Notes under the pieces: generated by a model | Seen by the model: only the letters and a program-made list of their open reading frames with translations | What the model was told of the DNA's origin: nothing | The model's database searches: none | Assembly (NCBI RefSeq): GCF_002849605.1 | Contig: NZ_NPIB01000019.1 | Location: 24,050-88,049, forward strand | Length of the DNA: 64,000 bases | Source of the DNA: Photobacterium carnosum | GTDB taxonomy: Bacteria; Pseudomonadota; Gammaproteobacteria; Enterobacterales; Vibrionaceae | Direction of reading: 5' to 3' | In this document: positions 1 through 8,054 of the stretch, piece after piece | Position numbering within the stretch: the stretch's first letter is position 1 | Layout of the letters: every line of letters starts with the position of its first letter | Translations under genes and position numbers: made by a program

Positions 1-897
1 CGCCAATTAGGTTTGTTTGTTAATTTAGAAAACGATCCAACCACAGAGCTTAAAAATCGCTCAGTACGGTTTGATTTTAAAACCACCGATATATTCAGTT
101 ATGGCCCTGAGCAAAAATGCTTAGTGGGTAGTGTGGATTTGGTTTACCGTAATTCGTGGAATGAAGTACGAACGCTAAACTTCAGTGGCAAAAATGCGAT
201 GTTGGATGCTTTAAAAACCATGTTAGGTAAAATGCACCACGATGCTATTCCTCCAGAAGCGATTGATGTGTTCTGTTATAGCAAACATATGCGTGGTTTA
301 ATTCGTAATGTGGTTTATCAATTGGTGGCTGAGTGTATTGAAATGCGCTTAAAACCCGTTGAAGAGGAAAAGCGCCGTCGTTTTAAAGCCGTACATATGG
401 CTGATGAAACGTATGGTTTATTCTTTGAACGTCGTGGCGTTTCAGTGCAGCGACTTGAAAATTCAGTCGATTTTTATAGCTGTATTTCATCAAATAAAGT
501 CAGTGATATTCCGAAAGTAGTGATGGGTAAAACCGATGAACCACATCCGCCTGAAATTGTTGATGCTTATGCCAGTGAAGGTTTGATTCAATTCTTTTTT
601 GAAGATTGTGACCAAGGTTTCAATATCTATATTCTAGATGAAACCAATCAAATGGAAGTGTATCGTCAGTGTAATGGTAATAAAGATGAAATGGTCCATG
701 GTGTGAATCGTTTCTATACTTCATCACAAGATCGTTTTAGTTACAGTGCTAATTTTATCAATTTTAATTTGCCGCAGTTTTACAATATTGCTCATAATGA
801 TAAAGGTGAGTTACAAGTATTGCCGTTTAAGAGTGGTCAAGTTCCTCGTCGTCAAGATAATAGTGAATCAACAAATAATGGTATTCGCTTAAATTAA
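1..897 (+). CDS. cyaA: Adenylate cyclase, class I, C-terminal part (5' end outside window)
   Basis: The reading frame is open from the first base and runs for 298 residues to a TAA stop. It is the C-terminal third of class I (enterobacterial) adenylate cyclase, which makes cyclic AMP from ATP; the full protein is usually about 840-850 residues. This part is the regulatory C-terminal domain that responds to the glucose phosphotransferase system; the catalytic N-terminal half lies outside the window. The segment beginning [13 protein letters not shown] is characteristic of the family. The divergent cyaY directly after it is the classical enterobacterial/vibrio arrangement. A strong bidirectional terminator follows. 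The TTG at 13 is an internal codon, not a start. Confidence 0.95.
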   Translation, partial: RQLGLFVNLENDPTTELKNRSVRFDFKTTDIFSYGPEQKCLVGSVDLVYRNSWNEVRTLNFSGKNAMLDALKTMLGKMHHDAIPPEAIDVFCYSKHMRGLIRNVVYQLVAECIEMRLKPVEEEKRRRFKAVHMADETYGLFFERRGVSVQRLENSVDFYSCISSNKVSDIPKVVMGKTDEPHPPEIVDAYASEGLIQFFFEDCDQGFNIYILDETNQMEVYRQCNGNKDEMVHGVNRFYTSSQDRFSYSANFINFNLPQFYNIAHNDKGELQVLPFKSGQVPRRQDNSESTNNGIRLN

Positions 898-920
898 CGA
901 TATTGATAATGATGTATTTT

Positions 921-955
921 AAAAAAAGCCTTCATTATTATTGAAGGCTTTTTTT
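921..955. terminator. Bidirectional intrinsic terminator between cyaA and cyaY
   Basis: The arms GCCTTCA (928-934) and TGAAGGC (942-948) form a hairpin flanked by A7 on the left and T7 on the right. It can therefore end transcription of cyaA on the plus strand and of cyaY on the minus strand. Confidence 0.85.
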
Positions 956-980
956 ATGGCAGTTATTAGAGAAAAACGCA

Positions 981-1292
981 TTACCAAGCGACAGTCTCAC
1001 CTGCATGTATGCTGCACTCTTGTTTAAGTAGCGCAAATAATTCTTTATCGCTACGGGTACAACGCCACTCATTACCGGTGTATTTAAAATGGTAACCACC
1101 TGATTTTGAAGCTAACCATAGTTCATGTAATGGTTCTTGGCGATTAATGACAATTTGGCTACGGTTGGCAAATTCTAATGTTAGTACGTTACCTGTAGTT
1201 TCAGGTTCAATATCTACACCTGATTCATCAATGCCTTCTTCGATTTGCATCAGTGCCAGATCAGCCAGTTGGTGAAATTCAGTATCATTCAT
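981..1292 (-). CDS. cyaY: Frataxin-like iron-sulfur cluster protein CyaY
   Basis: This 103-residue protein is bacterial frataxin, an iron-binding protein that modulates iron-sulfur cluster assembly by IscS/IscU in the cytoplasm. An N-terminal acidic stretch is followed by the conserved strand segment INRQEPLHELWLASKSGGYHF, close to the E. coli protein, and the end HAGETVAW also matches. The frame is open further upstream to 1376, but the ATG at 1292 gives the family N-terminus MNDTEFH and has AGGAC about nine bases ahead. The longer form would also overlap the divergent lptM start. Convergent with cyaA, divergent from lptM. Confidence 0.93.
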   Translation of the reverse strand: MNDTEFHQLADLALMQIEEGIDESGVDIEPETTGNVLTLEFANRSQIVINRQEPLHELWLASKSGGYHFKYTGNEWRCTRSDKELFALLKQECSIHAGETVAW

Positions 1293-1370
1293 ACTATTAC
1301 GTCCTATTGCATTTCTTATTCTTGGTGCGATTATAGAGGTCATTGAAATGATTATCACTGGCTTTGAATT

Positions 1371-1487
1371 ATGCACAAAGGTTTATTAGCAATTTTGGTC
1401 TTAGGATCGTTAATTTTAACTGGCTGTGGTCAAAGTGGCCCACTGTACATGCCAAAAGATGCACCACAACAACATCAACCACAATAA
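1371..1487 (+). CDS. lptM: LPS-assembly lipoprotein LptM (YifL family)
   Basis: A 38-residue lipoprotein, too short for most ORF finders. The signal peptide ends in a lipobox L-T-G-C with Cys19 as the lipidated residue. The mature N-terminus CGQSGPLYMP matches the YifL/LptM signature (CG-x-x-GPLY-x-P). LptM is reported to bind the LptD-LptE outer-membrane LPS translocon and promote its oxidative maturation. The short Gln/His/Pro-rich tail is probably disordered. It sits between cyaY (divergent) and lysA, the expected vibrio position, and probably heads the lptM-lysA-dapF-xerC-yigB operon. Confidence 0.9.
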   Translation: MHKGLLAILVLGSLILTGCGQSGPLYMPKDAPQQHQPQ

Positions 1488-1538
1488 TATTGTTGCGATG
1501 ATGATTTAGTCGCAGTTCAATAGTCAACAAGACAGGGA

Positions 1539-2798
1539 ATGAAAGCATTGGATTACTTTAATTACCAGCAAGATGGACAACTATGGGCGGAAGACGTCGC
1601 ATTGGCCGAGTTAGCGACACAATATGGCACACCGCTTTATGTTTACTCTCGTGCAACGTTAGAACGTCATTGGCATGCTTTTGATCAAGCGGTCGCCACT
1701 CACCCGCATTTGATTTGTTATGCGGTAAAAGCGAACTCTAACCTTGGGGTGTTGAATATCCTCGCACGTTTAGGTTCAGGGTTTGATATTGTGTCTTTGG
1801 GCGAGTTAGAGCGCGTATTAGCTGCTGGTGGCGATCCGGCTAAAGTGGTTTTTTCTGGTGTAGGTAAAACAATAGCAGAAATGGAACGCGCACTTGAGCT
1901 GGGAATTAAATGTTTTAATGTTGAATCTGAGCCTGAATTAGAACGCTTGAATTATGTTGCGGGTCAATTAGGGAAAATTGCCCCAATTTCACTACGTATT
2001 AACCCTGATGTTGATGCCAATACTCACCCTTATATTTCAACGGGGCTACGCGATAATAAATTTGGTATTGCGCGTGAACGTGCGCTTGAAGTATATCAAT
2101 TAGCACAGCAATTACCGCACCTTAACGTGGTTGGAATGGATTGCCATATTGGTTCACAGTTGACGGAAGTAAAACCTTTTATTGATGCAACTGAACGTTT
2201 GTTAGCATTAGTTGATGAATTGAAATCGGTTGGGATTGAGATTAAACATTTAGATCTCGGTGGTGGCTTAGGGGTGACGTATAACGATGAGCAACCGCCA
2301 TTACCTGCTGAGTATGCGACCGCTTTATTGTCTCGTTTAGCCATTTATCCAGAGCTGGAATTAATTTTTGAGCCTGGGCGTGCGATTGCTGCTAATGCTG
2401 GAGTATTGCTGACCAAAGTTGAATTTTTAAAGCATACTCAATATAAAAATTTTGCCATTATTGATGCGGCGATGAATGATTTGATTCGACCGACATTGTA
2501 TTCAGCATGGCAAGATATTGTGCCTGTGATCCCTCGTCAGGGTGAACATCAGTGTTATGATTTAGTGGGGCCTATTTGTGAAACAGGTGACTTTATTGGT
2601 AAAGATCGCCATTTATGTTTAGCACCGAATGACTTACTTGCTGTAAGGTCTGCGGGTGCTTATGGTTTCGTAATGGCCTCTAATTATAATTCTCGTCCTC
2701 GTGTTGCTGAAGTAATGGTTGATGGTCGACAAGTACATTTAGTGCGTGCGCGTGAAACGTTAGAGCAACTTTGGCAGCATGAATATCTTGTTGAATGA
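1539..2798 (+). CDS. lysA: Diaminopimelate decarboxylase
   Basis: PLP-dependent enzyme of fold type III that decarboxylates meso-diaminopimelate to L-lysine, the last step of lysine synthesis. The cofactor lysine is Lys64 in YAVKANSN; the glycine-rich phosphate-binding loop LDLGGGLGV and the C-terminal active-site motif CETGDFIGKDR are present. Length 419 residues is normal. Start choice is uncertain: the ATG at 1539 lies only one base after AGGG, whereas a TTG at 1548 has AGGGA nine bases upstream and would give an N-terminus LDYFNYQ resembling what I recall of vibrio LysA. Downstream is dapF, which makes its substrate. Confidence 0.95.
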   Translation: MKALDYFNYQQDGQLWAEDVALAELATQYGTPLYVYSRATLERHWHAFDQAVATHPHLICYAVKANSNLGVLNILARLGSGFDIVSLGELERVLAAGGDPAKVVFSGVGKTIAEMERALELGIKCFNVESEPELERLNYVAGQLGKIAPISLRINPDVDANTHPYISTGLRDNKFGIARERALEVYQLAQQLPHLNVVGMDCHIGSQLTEVKPFIDATERLLALVDELKSVGIEIKHLDLGGGLGVTYNDEQPPLPAEYATALLSRLAIYPELELIFEPGRAIAANAGVLLTKVEFLKHTQYKNFAIIDAAMNDLIRPTLYSAWQDIVPVIPRQGEHQCYDLVGPICETGDFIGKDRHLCLAPNDLLAVRSAGAYGFVMASNYNSRPRVAEVMVDGRQVHLVRARETLEQLWQHEYLVE

Positions 2799-2836
2799 TT
2801 GTCGTCGCAACTGAAGCTTAATAATTAAGGAACATC

Positions 2837-3667
2837 ATGCAGATTAACTTTTCCAAAATGCATGGGCTCGGCAATGATTTTGTTGTTGTAGATTGTGTTA
2901 CGCAAAATGTATTTTTTTCTCCCGATGCGATTCGCCGTTTAGCCGATCGTCATCGTGGTATTGGTTTTGACCAATTATTGGTGGTTGAGCCGCCGTATGA
3001 TCCTGAAACGGATTTTCACTACCGTATTTTTAATGCAGATGGTAGTGAAGTTGAACAATGCGGTAATGGTGCACGTTGTTTTGCGCGCTTTGTCTCAATG
3101 AAAGGACTAACTAATAAATATCATATTTCCGTGAGTACTAAAGCGGGGAAAATGGTGTTAAAGCTCGAAAGTGATGGCCAAGTTACGGTCAATATGGGTG
3201 TGCCCAATTTTGAACCTGCTAAAATTCCGATGCGAGCGAAGCAGGCAGAAAAAACGTATTTGTTACGTGTGGGTGAGCAAACACTATTTTGTGGTGCGGT
3301 TAGTATGGGCAATCCACATTGTGTCACTATTGTTGATGATGTTGACACTGCGGCTGTTGAAACATTAGGACCATTACTTGAGTCACACGAACGTTTTCCT
3401 GATCGTGTTAATGCTGGTTTCATGGAAGTGATTGATCGCGGTACGGTTAAATTACGGGTGTATGAGCGCGGTGCAGGTGAAACTCAAGCTTGTGGTAGTG
3501 GTGCTTGTGCAGCGGTTGCGATTGGTCAGAGCCAAGGCTTACTCGATGAAAATGTTAAAGTCTGCTTACCGGGTGGTAATTTATATATTCGCTGGGCGGG
3601 TGAAGGCAAACCGTTATTTATGACAGGTCCTGTTGCCCATGTGTTTGATGGTCAATTTATTCAATAG
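2837..3667 (+). CDS. dapF: Diaminopimelate epimerase
   Basis: Converts LL-diaminopimelate to the meso form used for peptidoglycan and by LysA for lysine. It is a PLP-independent two-base racemase, and both catalytic cysteines are present: Cys75 in [10 protein letters not shown] and Cys219 in ACGSGACAA. Length 276 residues is standard and AAGGAACATC precedes the ATG. It follows lysA by 38 bases in the same operon, so consecutive lysine-pathway steps are co-transcribed. The next gene is xerC, without the DUF484 gene usually found here. Confidence 0.97.
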   Translation: MQINFSKMHGLGNDFVVVDCVTQNVFFSPDAIRRLADRHRGIGFDQLLVVEPPYDPETDFHYRIFNADGSEVEQCGNGARCFARFVSMKGLTNKYHISVSTKAGKMVLKLESDGQVTVNMGVPNFEPAKIPMRAKQAEKTYLLRVGEQTLFCGAVSMGNPHCVTIVDDVDTAAVETLGPLLESHERFPDRVNAGFMEVIDRGTVKLRVYERGAGETQACGSGACAAVAIGQSQGLLDENVKVCLPGGNLYIRWAGEGKPLFMTGPVAHVFDGQFIQ

Positions 3668-3719
3668 TAGTATTTAATCGTGGTTATTATTATTAATGCC
3701 ACGAATGACCGAGGTTTCT

Positions 3720-4628
3720 GTGACTACGCTTCCCCCAAGTTTTGAACAACCTTTAGCGCTTTTTTATGAATATCTGCGTAGTGAGCGTGAATTTAGCATT
3801 CATACTCAGCAAAATTATAAACGCCAATTAACCTGTATAGCCGAACAATTGTTAGAACTTGGGGTTGAAAACTGGCAACAAGTCGATGCAGGTTGGGTAC
3901 GGCAAATTGCCAGTAAAGGGATGCGTAGTGGTCTTAAAGCCAGTAGTTTGGCGATGCGGTTATCTGCATTACGTAGTTTTTTTGATTATTTAGTGCGTCA
4001 ACAAATATTGCCCGCCAATCCCGCCAAAGGGGTATCTGCACCACGTAAAGCGCGACCATTACCTAAAAATCTTGATGTTGATGAAATGAATCAATTACTT
4101 GATGTTAAGGATGACGATCCATTAGCCATTCGTGATCGGGCGATAATGGAATTGATGTATGGCGCTGGCTTACGTCTATCTGAATTAGTTAATTTGAATG
4201 TGCGTGATATTAGTTTAACCAAAGGCGATTTACGGGTCATTGGTAAAGGTGATAAAGAACGGATTGTGCCATTTGCAGGTTTAGCTCGTGAATGGGTTGC
4301 TAATTGGCTTAAATTACGTGGCAATATTGCTCATGCCGATGAAACAGGATTGTTTGTGTCTAAACTTGGACATCGCATTTCAAACCGCAATGTTCAAAAA
4401 AGAATGGCTGAATGGGGCCAGAAGCAGGCCGTATCAAGCCATATTAATCCGCATAAATTACGCCATAGTTTTGCGACACATATGTTGGAATCCAGTGGTG
4501 ATTTACGTGCAGTACAAGAATTATTGGGCCATGCGAATTTAACCACCACTCAAATTTATACCCATCTTGATTTTCAGCATTTAGCGAAAGTTTACGATGC
4601 TGCTCATCCTCGCGCCAAACGCCGTTAA
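3720..4628 (+). CDS. xerC: Site-specific tyrosine recombinase XerC
   Basis: One of the two Xer recombinases (with XerD) that resolve chromosome dimers at dif. The N-terminal SAM-like core-binding domain (about 10-95) is followed by the catalytic domain with Arg in [18 protein letters not shown] (H-x-x-R), the LLGHANL His and the nucleophilic Tyr in TTQIYTHL. The frame is open from an ATG at 3696, but the GTG at 3720 has GAGG five bases upstream and gives a 302-residue protein with the N-terminus [12 protein letters not shown], close to the family length of about 300; the two upstream ATGs lack a Shine-Dalgarno. yigB starts 25 bases after the stop. Confidence 0.94.
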   Translation: MTTLPPSFEQPLALFYEYLRSEREFSIHTQQNYKRQLTCIAEQLLELGVENWQQVDAGWVRQIASKGMRSGLKASSLAMRLSALRSFFDYLVRQQILPANPAKGVSAPRKARPLPKNLDVDEMNQLLDVKDDDPLAIRDRAIMELMYGAGLRLSELVNLNVRDISLTKGDLRVIGKGDKERIVPFAGLAREWVANWLKLRGNIAHADETGLFVSKLGHRISNRNVQKRMAEWGQKQAVSSHINPHKLRHSFATHMLESSGDLRAVQELLGHANLTTTQIYTHLDFQHLAKVYDAAHPRAKRR

Positions 4629-4653
4629 TGCTTTATCACGTTTAGGAACAACC

Positions 4654-5382
4654 ATGCAATTTTATCGTCAATTAGGCCAGATTAATGCCCTTACGTTTGA
4701 TCTTGATGACACGCTATATGATAACCATCCGGTGATTGTACGTGCAGAACAAGCGATGTTTGACTGGTTAGCTCAGCTATTACCCGCTTCAATGGTGATC
4801 AGGCGTGATGATTGGCAGCGATTAAAGCAGCAACTTGCCGCGGTTGATTCTAGTTTGATCCATGATGTTAGTGCATGGCGGTATGAAGCGTTAAAAATTA
4901 ACTTTATGCAGTTAGGATGGCGACTTAAAGACGCTGAATTAGCTGCGCGCCAAGGGCTAGAGTTAGTATTGGTTGAGCGCAATAAAGTTGATGTTCCCGC
5001 TGAAACACATCGCGTGTTAGCGTTACTGAGCGCGAAATTACCCTTGGTGGGGATCACTAATGGTAATGTCGATCCGCAAAAGATTGGTTTGGCCGATTAT
5101 TTTAGTGCCATTTACCAAGCCGGACGTGATGGATTAGCCAAGCCGAAAGCGGATTTATTTACCTGTGCCATTGATCATTTAAATATTCCGGCTGAACAAA
5201 TTTTGCACGTGGGTGATCATCTGCATACGGATGTTTTTGGCGCCAAACTACATGGTTTACAAGCTTGTTGGTATAACGATCAGCAGCGAGTATTAACGTC
5301 GACAACGGGTAATTGTTTACCTGATATTGAAATTAGTGCGCTTGCTGAATTATTACCATTGGTCGGCTTAACCGCAGAGTAA
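4654..5382 (+). CDS. yigB: HAD-family phosphatase YigB (riboflavin pathway)
   Basis: A 242-residue HAD hydrolase. E. coli YigB dephosphorylates 5-amino-6-(5-phospho-D-ribitylamino)uracil in riboflavin synthesis, with fairly broad substrate range. Motif I is F-D-L-D-D-T (nucleophile Asp16, acid/base Asp18), motif II is ITNGN, the motif III Lys lies in LAKPKADLF and motif IV is HVGDHLHTDV. The frame extends upstream into xerC, but the ATG at 4654 gives the family start MQFYRQLG and has TAGGAAC upstream. Last gene of the lptM-lysA-dapF-xerC-yigB run. Confidence 0.92.
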   Translation: MQFYRQLGQINALTFDLDDTLYDNHPVIVRAEQAMFDWLAQLLPASMVIRRDDWQRLKQQLAAVDSSLIHDVSAWRYEALKINFMQLGWRLKDAELAARQGLELVLVERNKVDVPAETHRVLALLSAKLPLVGITNGNVDPQKIGLADYFSAIYQAGRDGLAKPKADLFTCAIDHLNIPAEQILHVGDHLHTDVFGAKLHGLQACWYNDQQRVLTSTTGNCLPDIEISALAELLPLVGLTAE

Positions 5383-5395
5383 ATGTCCACGATTT

Positions 5396-5427
5396 AGCAC
5401 CCATCGCGATTAGCCTTGTTGGGTGCT
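5396..5427. terminator. Hairpin between yigB and bufD, probable weak terminator
   Basis: A perfect 8-base inverted repeat, AGCACCCA (5396-5403) and TGGGTGCT (5420-5427), lies between two convergent genes. There is no T-run on either side, so termination here may be weak or may need Rho. Confidence 0.4.
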
Positions 5428-5434
5428 CAGCCGT

Positions 5435-5896
5435 TTACGGTATTATATTGCTATTACGATAATGCTGATTTATCCAGTGATCGACTGAGAGTTTTCCTGC
5501 GCCCCAAAATACGGTAACTAATAACATCATTCCCCATAATTGGTGATCATAAAATCCTTGCGCCCATAACGCGGGGTATGACACTACTGCAATAACATTA
5601 AAGCCAAATAATAATATTGCCATCGGCCGTGTAAATAGCCCGAGCACTAAAAAAATCGGCACGATTAATTCAGTCGCGGTTCCAGTATAGGCGGCCCATT
5701 GCCAAGGTAAGATTGGTACCTGATATTCGTACTCAAACAAATAGAGCGTGCTATCCCAACTGCCATATTTAATCAGTCCGGATTTAAAGAACGCACTGGC
5801 AACCCATACTCGGCAAAAAAGTAATAATAGTGGTTGTAGCGGTTGTACGAGCTGCTGAAAAAAAACGTCGATGGTGCGAATAAATTTAAGCATCAT
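5435..5896 (-). CDS. bufD: DoxX-family membrane protein, BufD-like
   Basis: A 153-residue integral membrane protein of the DoxX family with about four hydrophobic segments (near 20-38, 65-85, 90-110 and 118-138). Landmarks are RVWVASAFFKSGLIK near the N-terminus and GLFTRPMA. DoxX proteins are recurrent members of bufferin operons, where the gene is called bufD; its molecular role there is not established. It is the last of four genes and its start overlaps the end of bufC by 11 bases, with AAGG six bases upstream, so translational coupling is likely. Assignment as part of the metal-stress operon is by context; the family also includes quinone-oxidoreductase subunits elsewhere. Confidence 0.8.
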   Translation of the reverse strand: MMLKFIRTIDVFFQQLVQPLQPLLLLFCRVWVASAFFKSGLIKYGSWDSTLYLFEYEYQVPILPWQWAAYTGTATELIVPIFLVLGLFTRPMAILLFGFNVIAVVSYPALWAQGFYDHQLWGMMLLVTVFWGAGKLSVDHWINQHYRNSNIIP

Positions 5897-6689
5897 TATT
5901 CACCTTACGAATATCGTCAATTAAGTGGTGGTGTAATAACTGTGGTAGCAGATTTAATTGCGTCGGTGTTAAGGCTGCAATTGGGCATTGCTGCTGACAG
6001 TCCGTTACTAAAGTGACTAATTCTGGCGTGACATGTTGCTGCCAAATTTGCCATTGGTAATGTTGCATCAGGGCTGTTTGCGGTTGATTAATATTTAATG
6101 TCGCTAATTGCTGTTGTTGGTGGTCATCATTGGTTTGATTAACGATTTCCCACAGTGACACCACCGCATATTGGCTGCTAAAGGTGTCAGTTGAGATTGG
6201 AATATGAAAATAATATTGCTGCGGAGTAATGTGACTAGCTTGATGTTCGAGTTGACGTAATTTCGCTAACGGTAGGTTGCCAGCGTGACAAGCTAAGCGG
6301 CTGACACAATCACGTTGCCATTCTAGCCGAGCCAAGTCGACCAAATAAGGCAGAGTGGAAACCAATGTCGGTTGAGCGGCGATGGTATCGTTAAAGTGAG
6401 CGCCATAAACGGTGACATCCCCTTGTGGTAGCGGATGATTAAGAATGTGCTGTCGCGCGAGGAGGTTGAAACAATCGTCACCAATCATGGCGCTCACAGT
6501 GGAATAGACACTTGCCAGAATGTCGGTTAAGCCAATAATAAAATTATTACAGTACAGTTGTAGCCGTTGCTCTGCACTAAAATGATCATTGACGACGGTA
6601 GTGGCTAAATCATGTGGTTGATAATGCAATGCCGCCGCAAATTGATGTTGTAATTGCTGCAAATTAAGCGTGGTTGCTGATGGTGGCAT
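5886..6689 (-). CDS. bufC: DUF2063 partner protein of the MNIO enzyme, BufC
   Basis: A 267-residue cytoplasmic protein of the DUF2063 (putative DNA-binding/BufC) family. It starts with a helical LNLQQLQHQFAAALH segment, and the typical DUF2063 stretch YCNNFIIGLTDILASVYSTV follows near residue 45. In bufferin systems BufC is the partner that presents the precursor peptide to the BufB enzyme. The ATG at 6689 has AGAAGGAG well placed upstream; the longer frame to 6776 lies inside bufB and is rejected. Its start overlaps the end of bufB by 26 bases. The C-terminal half is very rich in Gln and His. Confidence 0.85.
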   Translation of the reverse strand: MPPSATTLNLQQLQHQFAAALHYQPHDLATTVVNDHFSAEQRLQLYCNNFIIGLTDILASVYSTVSAMIGDDCFNLLARQHILNHPLPQGDVTVYGAHFNDTIAAQPTLVSTLPYLVDLARLEWQRDCVSRLACHAGNLPLAKLRQLEHQASHITPQQYYFHIPISTDTFSSQYAVVSLWEIVNQTNDDHQQQQLATLNINQPQTALMQHYQWQIWQQHVTPELVTLVTDCQQQCPIAALTPTQLNLLPQLLHHHLIDDIRKVNNDA

Positions 6690-7527
6690 TGGCGTACTCC
6701 TTCTCGATAATTGCTTGAGCCTTATTTGCTTCAGCCAATAAGATTGCCAGTGGGGGAATATCAGCATCCCATTCAATTAAGGTTGGCGTCTCGCTACCAT
6801 GATTACGGATCCACTGTTGATACAATTGCCATACTTCATCACTGACAGGTTGGCTATGCGTATCAATCCAGATCTCACCGTGAGGTAGCTGTTTACGAAT
6901 AAAGCCAGCAAGGTGTATTTCTTGTACTACAGCTGGATTGATCGCGGCTAAATACGTTTGGCAATCAAAACCATGGTTAAAACTACTGACATGAATATTG
7001 TTTAAATCTAATAACAACCCGCAGTCCGTTCGTTGTTGTACCGCCATTAAAAATTCCCACTCAGGAATGGTTGAGTGTTGAAACTGCAAATAACTCGATG
7101 GGTTTTCAATTAACATTTGCCGTTGGAGTACGTCTTGAACTTGAATCACTTTATCGCAAAAATTATTCAAGGCTTCTTCGGTGTAGGGCAGCGGTAATAA
7201 GTCATTAAAATAGTGACCATTAACCGAACTCCAACTGAGGTGATCTGAAATTAAAAATGGCTCTGTTTCGGTGATTAATTGTTTGAGCTGTTGTAAATGT
7301 TGAATATTAAGCGGATCGTCCGAGCCTAATGACAGCCCAATGCCATGACAGCTAATGGGGTAATTTGATTGTAATTGACGTAGTTGTTGGCGTGCTAAGG
7401 AATGGGGGTTGAAATAATTTTCGCTATGAATTTCTAACCACCCAAGTTGTGGCCGTTGAGTGATTATTTCAATAATATGAGGCGAGCGTAAGCCCACCCC
7501 AATAGATTGCTGAGATGAAAAATTCAC
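6664..7527 (-). CDS. bufB: DUF692 multinuclear non-haem iron oxidase (MNIO), BufB
   Basis: A TIM-barrel DUF692 enzyme of 287 residues. MNIO enzymes use two or three iron ions to oxidise cysteines in ribosomally made peptides; in the Caulobacter bufferin system they are reported to form copper-binding 5-thiooxazole groups. Likely metal ligands and landmarks are IEIHSENYF, CHGIGLSLGS, ISDHLSWS, LLIENPSSY, LLDLNNIHVS, IHLAGF, DTHSQPV and LIEWDADIP. I choose the GTG at 7527: it follows the bufA stop by four bases and has a strong AAGGAGG (7537-7543) nine bases upstream. Longer frames begin inside bufA and have no good ribosome site. Confidence 0.9.
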   Translation of the reverse strand: MNFSSQQSIGVGLRSPHIIEIITQRPQLGWLEIHSENYFNPHSLARQQLRQLQSNYPISCHGIGLSLGSDDPLNIQHLQQLKQLITETEPFLISDHLSWSSVNGHYFNDLLPLPYTEEALNNFCDKVIQVQDVLQRQMLIENPSSYLQFQHSTIPEWEFLMAVQQRTDCGLLLDLNNIHVSSFNHGFDCQTYLAAINPAVVQEIHLAGFIRKQLPHGEIWIDTHSQPVSDEVWQLYQQWIRNHGSETPTLIEWDADIPPLAILLAEANKAQAIIEKEYANATISNHA

Positions 7528-7531
7528 TAAG

Positions 7532-7807
7532 TTACGCCTCCTTAGTTGAACCACCATGGAGGCGATCACAGAGTCCTTTGGGTACAACTACAAACGCATC
7601 TTTTTGAGCATCTTCTTTGGCTGAACCTGCGCAAGAACTGGTTTTAGTGGCGCAATCATTTTTGCCAGCTTTACTAACGCCATAACATTTTTCTTTGGCC
7701 ATTTTTTTGTCCATTCCGTCAGCAACGGCTGCTGTTGACGCGAGTGTTCCCGCTAATGCAATTAATCCAGTCATTACTGAGGCTAAGGCAATATTGGTCT
7801 TTTTCAT
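7532..7807 (-). CDS. bufA: Bufferin precursor peptide (DUF2282), BufA1 type
   Basis: A 91-residue secreted precursor. A Sec signal peptide (positive MKK, hydrophobic core, A-V-A before Asp30) is followed by a short mature peptide with four cysteines: Cys41 in EKCYGVSKAGKNDC, Cys52, Cys59 and Cys80 in VPKGLCDRL. This is the BufA1/DUF2282 pattern, in which cysteines are modified by BufB with BufC and the exported peptide sequesters copper. ATG at 7807 with AGGA upstream. First gene of bufABCD. Old annotations call this family a predicted integral membrane protein, which the sequence does not support. Confidence 0.9.
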   Translation of the reverse strand: MKKTNIALASVMTGLIALAGTLASTAAVADGMDKKMAKEKCYGVSKAGKNDCATKTSSCAGSAKEDAQKDAFVVVPKGLCDRLHGGSTKEA

Positions 7808-8011
7808 GATAATTCCTTGATTATGATTAAGTGTTGGTTTGCTGTGATGTGGTGTTTTTTTAATAGCGTTAATACGCTCTCAGAATAATAGACAGGACAA
7901 CTGCATAATTTATTACACTGAGATGTTAATTATTTTAATTGATATGTTGCTTTTGTGTTTCTGAATTTTGCGAAAATCGCAATAAAGATACCGAAGCAAT
8001 CTTTATTGGGG

Positions 8012-8027
8012 CTGGTATAATCACCAG
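8012..8027 (+). promoter_or_regulatory. Candidate LexA (SOS) box in the uvrD promoter
   Basis: CTGGTATAATCACCAG fits the gammaproteobacterial LexA pattern CTG-N10-CAG, 28 bases before the uvrD start. It contains a TATAAT hexamer that could be the -10 element, so bound LexA would block RNA polymerase. uvrD is LexA-controlled in E. coli. The fourth base is G rather than the usual T. Confidence 0.65.
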
Positions 8028-8054
8028 CATTGTATAAATAACCAGTAGATAGCG

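Noticed and set aside
1293..1376. Longer CyaY with 28 extra N-terminal residues
   Set aside because: The extension is not conserved in frataxins and overlaps the start of the divergent lptM.
5435..5896. DoxX protein as a thiosulfate:quinone oxidoreductase subunit
   Set aside because: No DoxA partner is present, and the three upstream genes place it in a bufferin operon.
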